Positions 1-11,203 of a DNA stretch of 64,000 nucleotides are shown here, in pieces. Source of the DNA: Cydia pomonella. Taxonomy: Eukaryota > Arthropoda > Insecta > Lepidoptera > Tortricidae. The position numbers and the translations under genes were made by a program. The notes beneath the pieces were generated by a model. The model saw only the letters and a list, made by a program, of their open reading frames with translations, did no database searches and was not told the origin of the DNA. The stretch lies in contig NW_026907811.1 in the NCBI RefSeq assembly GCF_033807575.1, forward strand, positions 186,001 to 250,000, given 5' to 3'. Position 1 is the stretch's first letter. Each line of letters begins with the position of its first letter.

Positions 1-170
1 CACGCGGAGGGGATCCTGCAGGATATTAGTGAAATATCAAATTAGGACATTCCTTGCAGTCCCGTGCAAGCAAACAACAACCATATGGAAAGATGGGGTC
101 ATATGGTTCATGGAAGTAAAAAAAAATCCCCTGATAACCAAGAAACTCTATGTGTTTGTAGACTGTTAGT

Positions 171-190
171 GGGTGTGTGTGTGTGTGTGT
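171..190. repeat. (GT)n microsatellite
   Basis: An uninterrupted GT dinucleotide run. It explains the His/Thr run seen when the minus strand is translated, so that reading frame is not treated as a gene. Confidence 0.9.
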
Positions 191-225
191 ATCTGTATAA
201 TTAAAATAAAAGCGTAAGACTTTTT

Positions 226-567
226 TTAGCATTTATTTATTTTATAATGCCCCCATGCTAGGGTTTTGATGCCATCATCTAAGATGAATCTCTTTTCATC
301 TCTGCCACAGAGAATTTTTTTTCTTTTAATTTGAGTAAACACGTTATGCTTATCACTAATCAAGTTATACAAGTCATCATACAGCGGTTTTTGACTTAAA
401 TCTAAACATTTGAAGTATTTATTAAAATTTAATCGCCTGACAGCAGCGGCGCTGACACCTTTATTCTTTTTTATACACTTTCTTTTATTGTCCTTGGTGT
501 ATATGTGCCTCTCTGTGTGAAAACCTTGGTAAAATAAGTTTTTCTTTGTCATGCATTGTACATACAA
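226..567 (-). pseudogene. C-terminal fragment of a Polinton/Maverick-type DNA polymerase B
   Basis: The 113-codon frame ends in a motif I recognise from the C-terminus of protein-primed family B polymerases of Polinton/Maverick and adintovirus-type elements: a basic K-x-KG-V stretch, a short F-x-K-Y-F-K-C-L segment, S-DKHNVFT, then DEKRFILDDGI followed by TLAWGHYK. In such elements the enzyme replicates the element's own DNA. Only the tail is here; the catalytic YxDTDS-type region is absent, so this is a fragment. No adjacent integrase, protease or capsid gene is visible. The assignment rests on recalled family motifs and could not be searched. Confidence 0.5.
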
Positions 568-653
568 AGTTTTGGAAATAAAATATTGAATATATTTCAG
601 TTTTCGTAATCTTTATTTTAATCGTATCGTAATCTAACATAACACATCTAAGT

Positions 654-884
654 CTAAAAATTTTCGAACTGTGGATTCGCGATATTTAAAGTCAAACGCA
701 GATGACCTCTACGATTAAGGTTTAGCATAAAGCACTCATGATAATTAAAAAATATACTAATCATCTCGCGATGAGTTTCTAGAAACAGCAACTCGGTGGC
801 AAGTTGGCTGGCTAATTCTATTCCAGATCTTCGGTTATATTTTTTCGTGTTGCTTAAACTTGTGCGAATTTGCGACGACGACAA
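654..884 (-). CDS. Unidentified small ORF, possibly part of the same relic
   Basis: An open frame of 76 codons lies 87 bases upstream, in the minus-strand sense, of the polymerase tail. It has no membrane segment, cysteine pairs or motif that I can name. Its position would fit a decayed internal part of the Polinton-like element, but nothing in the sequence proves this. It could be a chance frame. Confidence 0.15.
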   Translation of the reverse strand: MSSSQIRTSLSNTKKYNRRSGIELASQLATELLFLETHREMISIFFNYHECFMLNLNRRGHLRLTLNIANPQFENF

Positions 885-1045
885 ACCAACCAGGTGATGG
901 GTAAAAGTTCATCCATTTTGTAACACCTAATAGTCACTCATATGAGTATTTGCTAAACCGTTGTCAGTATAAACTTCCGCAGTAGAACGATTTCACGTTA
1001 CTGAGTTGACTCCCCACTACAACTGTATTCGAGGCAACGCCCTCT

Positions 1046-1081
1046 TATATATAATATGAGGATGGGAGAAAACGCGTCAGT
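1046..1081 (+). promoter_or_regulatory. TATA box plus arthropod initiator
   Basis: TATATATAATAT at 1046-1057 is followed about 31 bases later by TCAGT at 1077-1081, the consensus arthropod initiator. The spacing puts the A of the initiator at +1 and the TATA box near -33, the usual geometry of an RNA polymerase II core promoter. An open frame with its first ATG at 1141 lies downstream, giving a 5' leader of about 60 bases. Confidence 0.55.
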
Positions 1082-1140
1082 TTCTATCTGTGCTTGCTGT
1101 AGGCTACAAGGTTGAAGAAAGAGAAGCATTAAAAGTCACA

Positions 1141-1530
1141 ATGCTATCTAAGCAAACCCGTGACGAAGAAATCTTGGTGGAATATATTCCGGAAAGTCAA
1201 CATTCGCTGCCGACTGGCACATCCCACGAAAAGAAAGTAATGGAAAACATCGAAGATGAGGCAATCTACGAGATAATTGAGAATGGAGAGAAAGAAAGCA
1301 AAGCAACGGAAAACACCGAAGATGGGGCAATCTACGGGATAATTGAGAAAGAAGAGAAAGATTCTGCGACACCTAATCGCAAACGTATACTGCATGGTCG
1401 CTCTAGCCCGGAACAGAAACAAACACAACAAAACGGCGTATCTGTGATAGGCCTGTTCGAAAAAGAATTAGCGAAAGGAAAAGACGTAAAGAAACGGAAC
1501 ACCGTTGAGATCTGGAGACGTTTGAGATAA
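1141..1530 (+). CDS. Orphan acidic/charged protein with an internal duplication
   Basis: The first ATG after the TATA/initiator pair opens a 129-codon frame ending in TAA. The product is rich in Glu and Lys, contains two near-identical 22-residue units (ENxEDxAIYxIIE core) and ends in a basic tail. I see no signal peptide, transmembrane segment or named domain. The duplicated unit keeps the frame, which favours a real coding region. It may be a first exon, because no polyadenylation signal follows closely. Function unknown. Confidence 0.35.
   Translation: MLSKQTRDEEILVEYIPESQHSLPTGTSHEKKVMENIEDEAIYEIIENGEKESKATENTEDGAIYGIIEKEEKDSATPNRKRILHGRSSPEQKQTQQNGVSVIGLFEKELAKGKDVKKRNTVEIWRRLR
1242..1373 (+). 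repeat. 66-bp tandem duplication inside the orphan ORF
   Basis: Two direct copies, 66 bases apart, begin GGAAAACA(T/C)CGAAGATG. The unit length is a multiple of three, so the frame is kept. Confidence 0.8.
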
Positions 1531-2379
1531 AAATGCCTGTTGATATTGAAAAATATCAAAAATCCAATAACTAGTAAGATGAGAAAAATTATCAACTTCG
1601 TAAAATGTGCATGAAATTAACGCTTGATGTTTGTTCCATGCACGGACTACACCCATGGAAGCTCCTATCCCGTTCGATCCCGAACGTTGTACTGCGCATG
1701 CTCGACGAACTGCGCAGCATCGTTGAATCCACTGCGTCGCTTTATAGAACTGGGTCGAATATTCTTAGGCGTTTCTAGGTGGAATAAGGTTCACTGCGTC
1801 ATTGGGCACCATTTTGGACGGTCGTCTGTGACTTATGTTTGAAACCATGGAAATTCTCGACCCCGAATAAGAATCTTCGAAGTGATATTGTATTGCATTA
1901 GCTGATGTAGGAACATTTTCAAGGCGTGGCCGATATAATAATATTGATTCATAACTTGATTTTGTTTTATACCTACAAAATGACTGCATTCATTAAATCT
2001 ATATATATGTATGAAATTAAAAAATATCTAAGTCCATCGCGCAAAAGGCTGTGCAATGTTTAGTTCAGTGTTTCATTTAAAAGATATTATAAATAGATTT
2101 TCAGCTATAGTCTGTCATACAACTTTGTCAGAAAAAAAGGCGCGAAATTGTTTTTTTAATGGTGTGCGCCTACATTTTTTAAATTTGCCGCTTTTTATAC
2201 TGAGGGATTTGGCTTGACAGGCTTAGGTAAATATATGGATTTAGCTATTTATGCTTAATTTAATCATTACTCTATGGCAATACTGAAGCTACGCTCACAA
2301 ATGTGGCAATAAAGCCCGAAAATCTATTTCTATTAAAACGTGACACGACGCTACCCGAAGCGACGCGCTTTTATAATGT
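1531..2379. other. Intergenic stretch, nothing identified
   Basis: AT-rich sequence with short GC-richer islands around 1640-1740. I found no coding frame with recognisable motifs, no inverted-repeat element and no RNA gene. Confidence 0.5.
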
Positions 2380-2604
2380 GTTAATGTGTTTCGGTTCAGC
2401 CATAACTCGACCCGAGTGACTCGATTCGTGTTTAATTTGACGAATCGCCTCAAACAGGTCAAACCTAATACTGCACTTGACTATACGCTTTCGCTTTGGA
2501 CCGTCATAGCAACTCGGTTTGATCAACCCGGTTTGAAACCGGTTTGCACAGTAAGTCGAACCGCTCAGCCCGGTTTGCAATATTTTCGGGTTGGCACATC
2601 TCTA
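2380..2604 (-). mobile_element. Single end of a hAT-like element
   Basis: Read on the minus strand, the block begins TAGAGATGTGCCAACCCG at 2604 and continues into short repeated motifs (AACCGGTTT, GGTTTGCAAA-like). The TAGAGATGTGC start is typical of hAT termini and resembles the TAGAGGTGTGCGCCG end of the hAT at 59.0 kb. No partner end was found, so this is a solo terminus or a strongly eroded element. Confidence 0.4.
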
Positions 2605-2861
2605 TTCATATTTTTATTTGATAAAACCTAATCAGTCTACATAGAAGTGGGGCCCCATTGTTTAATTTGCCCCAGGGCCCTTGGATCGAGTAGAAATAAC
2701 TTGGAGTTGCTTGGGACAGGACAAACACTGTGGTGATTCCACAGAGTGTTCTTCTTGTCCCGCTCCCGGTGTTCACCTTACCCCATCTCACCCAACTGGC
2801 AACTGCTATATAAAACTTATTCTTCAAAATTCTGGTATTTTGCTATAACCAACAAAAGGAT

Positions 2862-3860
2862 GAACCTTCATAAGGTACTAAATGATACTACTGATAATCT
2901 CAGAGTCTCACACACAATCTTACTAAATAAGTTAAATGCAATCGGCATACGCGGTAGGGCACAAAATTGGATGAGATCTCATCTAACAGCAAGGCAGCAG
3001 TATGTCGAAATAGAACATGTAAATAACCAGTCTGGAAAATTAGAACGTATAAAATCGAACATACTAAACGTGGATAGCTCAATACCTCAGGGTAGTGTTC
3101 TGGGATGCGTATTGATTCTGATCTACATAAACGACCTCCCAAAAATTACGACTCACATGATAATAATAATAATGTTTGCCGACGACATATTCCTATTATT
3201 TTAATATCCAGACAAAACTGCTCAGATATAGAACAAACATTTAATACAGTAACGCATTGGCTTCAGGACCACAACCTACTAACAATTTTATTTATTTTTT
3301 ATTTTTAACATCAAAGAGGTTACTGATTGTACTCTGCTAGGCATTAAATTACATAACCATTTAAATTGGAAGGGACAGATAGAAAAAATAATTAGCCATA
3401 TTTGTCCAGAAAAACATATACTTCAGTATTTATAACTTCCGGAACCAAAACTGGTGATATACAAAAACGGTCCCTATTACCGAGCTATTAAGAATTATAA
3501 TAAAATTCCTGGTTATTTAAAAAAATCACAAACATACTCTGCTTGTACAAAAAATCTAAAAAATAAGCTGGTTGAGAAACGCTACTACAGTATATCGGAA
3601 TTCATGGAGGATACCTTGTGATATGTTACAGAACAACCTTTTAGTTTGTTTAAATTGTTAAGTATTAAATTTTCCCTAAAAGTGTTACCTACTATTAATA
3701 TTTATTTTAAGTCACATTATGCTTGTTACATTACATGTATAAAACTTAAGTAACTATATGTTATTTGTTTTAGTTTTAAGAATTTTGCGACACCCTAACA
3801 GGGCCCATGTGCCTGAATGTTACATTGTAAGGTACTTGAATGCAAATAAAAATCTCTATT
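2862..3860 (+). mobile_element. Non-LTR retrotransposon (Jockey/CR1-like) 3' relic
   Basis: An open stretch ending at 3204 carries reverse transcriptase blocks in order: SHTILLNKLNAIGIRG with an NWMRSHLTARQQY-type segment, then the PQGSVLG motif, then YINDLP, then FADD at the catalytic site. A short ATA/TAA-rich insertion sits just before FADD, and the frame breaks soon after. At about 3470-3620 the ORF2 tail is still readable (YNKIPGYLKKSQ, then YYSISEFMED), typical of these LINEs. The relic ends near GCAAATAAAAATC. The 5' part, including the endonuclease, is missing, as expected of 5' truncation. Confidence 0.75.
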
Positions 3861-5348
3861 TCTCTTTATCTCTCTAATGAATTAATTCATAGCTTTTTGC
3901 AAACAAAAAGCCAAACCGCAGGGACTACACAGAACAGTAGAAGATATTTCACAATTTGTAAAGCTCTGAATATTTTGATCAACAGAGAACAGACAATAGG
4001 AATACCCATATTTCATGATTTGTGAATATCACATTTATTTCCAACAAAAAACACTCTGTCTCAACCCATTGGCAGTTAGACTAGCCCAGAGGGCCTACTG
4101 TGAATCATGTTCGACGTGTTGACTCTCTGTCACACATATAAATTTGTACGTAAGTGTGACAACACATCAAACATGGTTAGCATTGGCTCTCTGTTCCTAT
4201 ACAGTTACCAGTAATGAACCAAGAATCACTTTTCACAAGCATTGAAAAAAAAAAATACAAAAAAAGACAACAAAGACAGACACTACAACCTATTGTTGAT
4301 GATTTCTTAATAAATGAAAAATCTCATATGAAGAGATATCTCAAAGCGTGTATCATTAATCCATTAACAACACTAACCTTCCAGTAATCCATTAACTTCA
4401 TTTTCAGATAAAATTTTGAAAACTAGAATATTTTCAAGAAACAGAAACAAAAAAACAATGAATTCAATTCCTAGGACTGGACAAAACATGTAATATTTTA
4501 ATAAATTTGAGTACACAATTTAGGATGGATTTTTCACAATTAAATTCATATGCAAACTATACCTTTTTTTTATACCACGACGGCTTACCATCAAGCAAGC
4601 ATACGGCCCGCCTGATGGTAAGCAGTCACCGTAGCCTATGGACGCCTGCAACCTATATTACTAGGTCAAAAAATTATTAAACCACATATTGCACAACATA
4701 AAGTTGCAAAGCTCTGAATGCCAACACATTTTCCTTCTCCACACAAATCGATCCCACTCATTCCTTAGTTTTACATAAACATATTTTCTTACACAAAGTT
4801 TGAGTAAAAGACTGTGATCGCGACCAGTATAAAGCAGACATACTTCTCAAGTATAGAGATGAGATAAACCCTATCTTATATAATGGACTCTATAATTTAC
4901 TAAAGCCCACGATGAGTCACGATATGGTAAAAACGAATATATTTATTTGTCACCCGATACCAACACGAATGCAACGTAGTAACATTATAACAACCAGAAA
5001 CTTCATTGGAAGTAAACAATTTTACAAAATTAGCTTATCTTTGATCAAAGCAGAAATGTATGGCTCGGAAACAAAGTTTACTAAAGGCACAACAACTGAC
5101 ACACGCAAAAATTAATATAACGAAAACCACCCAGAACCAAACAGAAAGCGAAACTAGCGAAATGACTCTATAGGCCCACTGAAAATTCTGAAATGGTTGG
5201 CTGGTAGCTCAGGACCTCAGGTAGCTGTGTGTGGTGTGGGGGCAGGCCAGCGGGGAAGGCCACTGACAGTGACAGTGACAGGATCGAGCCGATAGGGCCA
5301 ATTACATCTACATGCAAACGGGTGCGATGTTGGACCGGTTGGAGTGAT
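3861..5348. other. Gene-poor stretch with one dispersed repeat
   Basis: No coding frame with recognisable motifs. It holds an A-rich run near 4247 and the dispersed 57-mer at 4596-4652. The run-up to 5349 contains GTGACA repeats near 5265-5280. Confidence 0.5.
4596..4652 (+). repeat. Dispersed lepidopteran-type repeat, copy 1
   Basis: A 57-base segment containing CATACGGCCCGCCTGATGG occurs identically at 38708-38764. CTTACCATCAAGC just before it can pair with GCCTGATGGTAAG inside it. I recall this sequence as very common in moth and butterfly genomes, probably as part of a non-autonomous element. Confidence 0.7.
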
Positions 5349-5492
5349 GGCTCCTCTACATGATGGCCCAGCGTAGGCCAGTCCTAGGGACGCATTTATG
5401 CGTTAGAGGGAGCAAGTGATATTGCCATCTCACTTTACTGCATAGCTGCGTCCCTTGGACTGGCCTACGCTGGGCCATCGTGTAGAGGAGCC
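5349..5492. mobile_element. MITE with ~46-bp inverted repeats
   Basis: GGCTCCTCTACATGATGGCC at the left end is matched by the reverse complement of the right end with about two mismatches over 46 bases, leaving a short central loop. It encodes nothing. It is a non-autonomous DNA transposon of unknown superfamily; I could not fix a target duplication. Confidence 0.7.
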
Positions 5493-5572
5493 CTGAGAGT
5501 ATTTTTCCGTCGTCCAAAATATCAGCACCCCTTTTACAATATTTGACATGTGAAAAATACTTCGTAATTGCC

Positions 5573-7010
5573 AAAAATGTTCATTGTTTGACATTTTTGC
5601 ATATGAACCAATTTTTTACATCTCAAATACTGTTAACGATGTGCTGATAGTCCGTGAAACGGAAAACGAATATCAGGCCCGACATTGGGACTGGGGGCCT
5701 ACCGCGAAAACGAAATTCGCAAATTGGGGGGATATTTCTCATTTACTCTTACTAAGACGTAATTAGAGTGACAGAGAAAAATGCCCGCAATTGACGAATT
5801 ACGATTTTCCCGGTAGCCGCCCTGATTTAGGGTCCGATATAGGGAAGTGTGGATGACCTAATGTCGGGCCCCAGGGTCGTTTTCCGTTTTACTCAATAAA
5901 AAAAATTAAAAACATTTTTTTTCTTCAAATTGCCAAAAATGTTCGAAATTTGGTATTTTTACACTGGAACTCTCCGACCTAGAGATTAAACCTGCTAGTG
6001 TACCGGATAGGGATTTTTTAACCGCACCAATGTCCGATGCGGTCGTCTGTAGACATACATATAAGGCCCGACGGCAGAATGGATGTAATTAGCCCTTAAC
6101 TTATGGTCATGGTCCACTACATACGTCTGGTTTTTTCAATTAATGCTGTAGATGACTGGCGTACTAGTCTGCGACCTTGGCCCGTCTGAAGCCTATTTGA
6201 TCATATAAAATGTGGTCCAGCTTACGTCCATTAAGAACGCAGCTTGGTGATTGAATTGTGTACGTGTGGTGTGGACGCTAGATGACATTGACGCTAATTT
6301 ATTTTCTGATCAAATCGACCGATTTTATTATTCCATCTGGACGGGCCTTTCCAGGGACGCAGCAATACGTGAAATTGTCCAGACGGGACAATCAATTTGC
6401 CAATTTTGATCATATATTAAAATAGCAATTTGATTGTAAATCTTATCTAGCGCCCAAACCAAGTACAAAATTTAATAATGGGATTGGCGTGCAAATGTCT
6501 TTGAATTTAATATTTGCGTCTGCACCACATAATTAGATTGACAATATAATCCGTCTTGTGCGAGAAATAATCCATCGGGACTGGCCTTTAAACGTCTACT
6601 ACATCCACACTTCCCGATTTCGAACCCGAAATCAGTCTCGATTTTGGGCATGATAATCGTTTTCGTTTCACGGAATATCAGCACATCGTTAACAATATTT
6701 GAAATGTAAAAAAAAACTTTGTCTCTAATTGCCAAAAATGTTCAATGTTTGATATTTTTGCATGTGAACCATTTTCTAACATTTCAAATATTGTAAACGA
6801 TGTGCTGATATCAATGGTCAAACGGAAAAATATTATTCCTCGGGCCCGAAATCGGGTCTTACATCAGGGGTCTATCGCAAAAACCGAAATTCGCTAATTG
6901 TGGGGATTTTTCTCCTTTACTCTCACTAAGACGTAATTAGGGTGACACAAAAAAATGACCGCAATTGACGAACTTCGATCTACGCGGTTATAGCCCAGGC
7001 CTGATATAAA
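5573..7010. repeat. Complex of related inverted and direct repeats (GGCCTACCGCGAA MITE family)
   Basis: Two direct copies of one repeat lie at about 5573-5830 and 6732-7010. Each contains a palindromic CAAAAATGTTCA-type core, an AACGATGTGCTGATA block and a MITE-like segment that starts GGCCTACCGCGAAAACGAAA and ends near CGGTAGCC (5694-5822; more diverged at 6881-7009). Between them, 6640-6735 carries the first part in inverted orientation. A third copy of the MITE segment is at 36107-36237. No coding capacity. Confidence 0.65.
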
Positions 7011-8111
7011 AAAAATTACAACGTTGTTGTCACTGTCATTTCATTACTCGACTGTCTGAACTGTCTTACTCGACTTAAGCCCTCGACCCTCGGTCGTTCA
7101 ATATTCGGTCAAGTAGTTTAAATTAAATATTTCGCTGTAGAGGAAGTTAAATTTTTATTGAACAGTGTTTTCATATCATTGGATTAATCTAGAAAACTAT
7201 GGTACAATTGTTGGAGGTTGTCAATTGTTAATCTAGCGCTGGTTATCTCCCGATTGGTATAGGTTAAGGTTTTCTGTTGTTCAATTATCATAACATTTGA
7301 GAACGGTTGGGTTCTTTGGAATAGTTAGTTTAGTTATCTATTTTGTGTTTTTGTATTGGAACAGACCCATTATCTTTTAGTGCTCCATCTCTTTCTCATT
7401 ATTGTGTTTTTTTTTTGTCTTGCATATTGCCCAGATTGATAGGGTTTCCAAATATTGACTTTCATCAATTCCAATATTTTTAATACTTTTTTCTCATTTC
7501 GCCTACCACTCGGATCAGGATGGGCGGCATATCCTCAGATAGGGGTGATTGAATTCCTTACAACATTGTATCAATTTCATCTTCACACAGGTTGTTTCAC
7601 TAAGCAGTTTTATAAAATAATTAACAATATTGCATATTAAAATAGTGTGGGCCAGTGAAGCTGTAGGGTTTCTATTTGACCCATCATTTTGGCTTGAGCA
7701 AATAAATTTTCAATAACATCTTGATTTACTTTATTTATAACAAGTATCTTATCTGTGGATCTGTAGTTTTCTCATTAACTGCATTATGCTTCGCACATTT
7801 GTACAATACCATGAAATCAAGGTGGTTGGCAGTCGATTCCCTAACATAAGTATCCACTTCTGTATGCAATTAGTATGGCTACTTGGTTACTTAAGTTGGG
7901 GCAGTGATCATACATTTTTTTTTATTTGCCCATCCTTTGTGATTTTAGTTTAAACCTTAAGAATATTTTTAAAGAATTTTGTCATTCTCAAATTGCATTT
8001 CTATTTAAAATTGACTTTTTTTGTTACGGCACACTTACATGGATTTTGTCAAATTTGATTTCGCTATAAACCCCGCGAGACATGACAGACATTTCTTATA
8101 GTTTTATAAAA
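7011..8111. other. Intergenic stretch, nothing identified
   Basis: AT-rich sequence without a convincing coding frame or paired inverted repeats. Confidence 0.5.
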
Positions 8112-8416
8112 GTGGTGGTGGCCGAGTGGATATGACGACCGACTTTCAATCCGGAGGTCGCGGGTTCAAATTCTGGCTCGTACCAATGAGTTTTTCGGAA
8201 CTTATGTACGAAATATCATTTGACATTTACCATTAGCTTTTCGGTGAAGGAAAACATCCTGAGGAAACCTGCATACGTCTGCGAAGAAATTCAAAGGTGT
8301 ATGTGAAGTCCCCAATCCGCATTGGGCTAGCGTGGGGACTATAGCCCGAGCCCTCTCGCACATGAGAGGAGGCCTGTGCCCAGCAGTGGGATGTATATAG
8401 GCTGAATTATTATTAT
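8112..8416 (+). mobile_element. tRNA-derived SINE
   Basis: The head contains an A-box-like GTGGCCGAGTGG and a B-box-like GGTTCAAATTC at tRNA spacing, so it could be transcribed by RNA polymerase III. The body runs to CCCAGCAGTGGGATGTATATA followed by AGGCTG and an ATT repeat tail, a 3' end shared with lepidopteran RTE-type LINEs that would mobilise it. It is not a functional tRNA gene. Confidence 0.85.
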
Positions 8417-8673
8417 ATATTTGTATAAGGTGGGGTGCATCATAATAGTAAAAAATGTTTCTATTGTTACAAAAAATATCTGCTTGTAACCCCCAAATTT
8501 CTAAATAATTTTTGGTTGCATGTTATGGCCTTAGGTAGTAACCCTTAAGTGCATGATTTAATTTTTTACAGCGAAAAAAATATATGTGATTAGAAAATAT
8601 AAGTCTATGATGTAAAAATTAGTAAAAAAAATATAGTCCGTTTTTTTAATTTTTTTTTATTAAAAAAACCGTT

Positions 8674-8695
8674 GGTATCATTTTTGATACTCCAT
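8674..8695. promoter_or_regulatory. Subterminal palindrome of piggyBac A, left
   Basis: GGTATCATTTTTGATAC followed by TCCATG. The same sequence lies inverted near the right end, so it is a candidate transposase-binding site. Confidence 0.5.
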
Positions 8696-8780
8696 GTAGT
8701 AAGCACAAAAAATACTCGTCACCTTAAAGACAATTTAATAACAAACTCTAAATTAAAACAACCAGAAAAACGTTCATTAC

Positions 8781-10659
8781 CTACAAATGGAAGTCATTAA
8801 AACAATCAGAGTTCTTTTTTGAGCATAAAAACACTTTACACTTATTGCATTGCACATTGCTTAGTAGTTTACAACCCGGTTTAATACATTTCATTCTTTT
8901 ATCCCCCTTTATCTGGATGTGCCCAATTCCGTCAAACCTTATATCAAGCGAAGGCATCTGTCGTACAATGTTCCTTCGTTTGGGTGGCGGTTCTTGCATA
9001 GGGCTCTGGCTCGGGCGTCCTCTGGTTGGATGTGAATTTATTCCATATTTGCATAGAGTGTCTGCCAGATCTGCTCCGAAGTCTGCTAATTTCAGAACAT
9101 CCTTTTTGTCAATCTGATTCCTTTTGCACACTTCTTGATACAACACCCATGAATTAATTACAGTGACATCTAGCAGGTGGTAAAAAATTCGAAGGTACCA
9201 TTTCCGTGTCTTCATGCGAATTCGGTATCTACCTAAGAATGAGTCCATCAAATCGACACCGCCCATGTGAGCGTTATATTCACTAACAACTTTTGGGCCG
9301 TAATCGGTTTTTTCGTCTTCTCATTTTTGTCATAACGCTCAATAGTTCCAACAGGTGTTGCACCCACATAAGTGGACAAAAGAATAACTTGTTTGTTATC
9401 TTTCCAGCTCACTGCAGTCATGTCAATTTCATCATGAGTAGTTATGTACTCATCAAAAGAACCTCTTGGCACAGATCTGGCCATAACTTGGGGTTTTGTT
9501 GGCAACTTACAATTTTTTCCAAGTCGGTTTCTTTGCACAGTTCCCAAACATAAAATTCCTTCTTTGGCCATATAGTACATTAGGGGTAATGAGGTGTAGT
9601 AGTTGTCGAAGTAGACTATGTGATTCACCTTCCAAGGAATACCTCTTGAAAGCTTAATTACTGTATTCCCCACTACACCCACGTCTGCTTCACCAGGCTG
9701 TAAAGGCTCTAGGTCTTTGCCTGAATATATAATAAATCGGTAAGCATAACCTGATAACGAGCACAGCACAAAAAGCTTAAAGCCCCATTTGTGAGGCTTA
9801 TTGGGCAAATATTGCTTCATAAAGTGACCGATTTTGGTCGCACACATCTGCTCATCAATTGACAGGCGTTGCTCCATAGGAACGCTAGAAAACTTCTCAT
9901 TTAGATGGTCAATTACTGGTCGTAATTTGTGCAATCTGTCATGCTCAGGATGTGTCATTGGTTTATGTTGCTGATTATTATTGAAATGAATGATTTCTCT
10001 GATTTTTTCAAATCTATTTACGGGCATTGTTTGCTTAATCGGTTCAAAGCCATATTTAGTATCCCAGTAAGACCGGACACTAGGATAATGAAATACAGAC
10101 ATAAATATCAGTATTCCGAAATACTTCCTTACGTCCGTTACATTAACAGTAGTCGGGCGTTCTGGTTTTTTTTTTGTACGGAATACAAATTTGTCTCATT
10201 AACGATTTTGTCCATCATATCTGGAGTGAAAAAGTATGAAAAAAACTGATATGGTGTTTGTAGATTCATTATCTCTGGGGGGTAAGCAGTGACACCCTTG
10301 AATTTAATTTGGTTTTCACAAAATGGGAAGGTAGCTTTTCGCCAGCGAAGGTTTTGTGCATTTATAGGTATGAACGGATCTTGCATACCTGTTGACGGCA
10401 TGTCCTCATTTAACAACGGAGGATCAGGAAAAACTGCAGCGAAATCGGGTTCCTGTATTAAATTTTCTTCTTCCGTCGTACTTGCAGGTTCTTCTTCTGC
10501 CTCATCTTCCTCAAGAGCTGCTTGCAGTTCTTCTAGTGTTGGATAAAACTCAAGATCATCACCGTCAGACTCGGCGTCGTCTTCCGATATTTCTCCACCT
10601 TCTAACTGTGCCAGCAAATCTTCTATGTCCTTATCTTTTAATGCTCTATGACGAACCAT
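8781..10659 (-). pseudogene. piggyBac transposase with two frameshifts
   Basis: The start at 10659 opens an acidic N-terminal region (LEGGEISEDDAESDGDD). The catalytic core follows: IDEQM (first Asp), VYFDNYYTS (second Asp), then HMGGVDLMD with the third Asp, and a C-terminal cysteine-rich RING-like finger ending near 8781. Piggybac enzymes cut and paste at TTAA using this Asp triad. The frame is broken twice, near 10166-10175 and near 9305-9320, and both breaks lie in A-runs of the coding strand. All three catalytic Asp codons survive in their local frames. The breaks may be real decay or homopolymer errors in the assembly. Confidence 0.85.
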
Positions 10660-10780
10660 GCTGTAGAAAAAATAAAAGCTCAATTAATCATCCATGCCAC
10701 ATGCCAAATCACAGCAAAATGCAAACAAACACAAAAAAAGTAAAAAAAACCGTGCGAGTAGAAAAATAGAGCAGACTGCA

Positions 10781-10843
10781 TGGAGTATCGTTTTTGATAC
10801 CACAAAAAAAGACGTTATCACATGGAGTATCGTTTTTGATACC
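10781..10843. promoter_or_regulatory. Two subterminal palindromes of piggyBac A, right
   Basis: CATGGAGTATCGTTTTTGAT (continuing ACC) occurs twice, about 42 bases apart, in inverse orientation to the left-end copy. A related GGTATCATATTTGATACC lies at 11171-11188 next to the terminal repeat. Confidence 0.55.
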
Positions 10844-11203
10844 AAAGCAAAATCAAAAAAAATATAACAAATAATACAAATCTAACAAAAACCCATACAA
10901 TGTATGATAAATATAGATACCAACCTTACTTGTAAAAATTTTTCCTGTTCAAAATATCACCAGATTCACTGGATAAACAATAATTAAAACTTTCAAATTT
11001 CACTGTCGCAAAAAGTTACCGCACATTTGACACTTTTGACGTTTAGTTTAAAAATGGCTGCCCTATGGCTGCAAGTTTTTTTTTTAATAGTGTGGGAGCA
11101 AAGGTATCAATCTTCGTGCAATAGACCATGAGGACAAAAAAATATGAATGTTTGTGCGGGAAAAAGACACGGTATCATATTTGATACCATATGCACTTAA
11201 GGG

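Larger units (their letters stand above)
8542..11203 (-). mobile_element. piggyBac-like element A
   Basis: CCCTTAAGTGCAT at 8542-8554 is repeated in inverse at 11191-11203, enclosing a piggyBac transposase on the minus strand. The outer flanks are GTAA and ATAA rather than two intact TTAA copies, so either each duplication has one mutation or the true borders are the TTAA inside the repeat. Subterminal palindromes around GTATC(A/G)TTTTTGATAC occur at both ends. The transposase is broken, so the copy is not autonomous. Confidence 0.8.

Noticed and set aside
26..232. 68-codon His/Thr-rich ORF
   Set aside because: Translation of the GT microsatellite.
8120..8175. tRNA gene
   Set aside because: A and B boxes are present, but the cloverleaf cannot be completed and the body continues as a SINE.
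10289..10769. Plus-strand ORFs over piggyBac A
   Set aside because: Antisense shadows of the acidic N-terminal region of the transposase.
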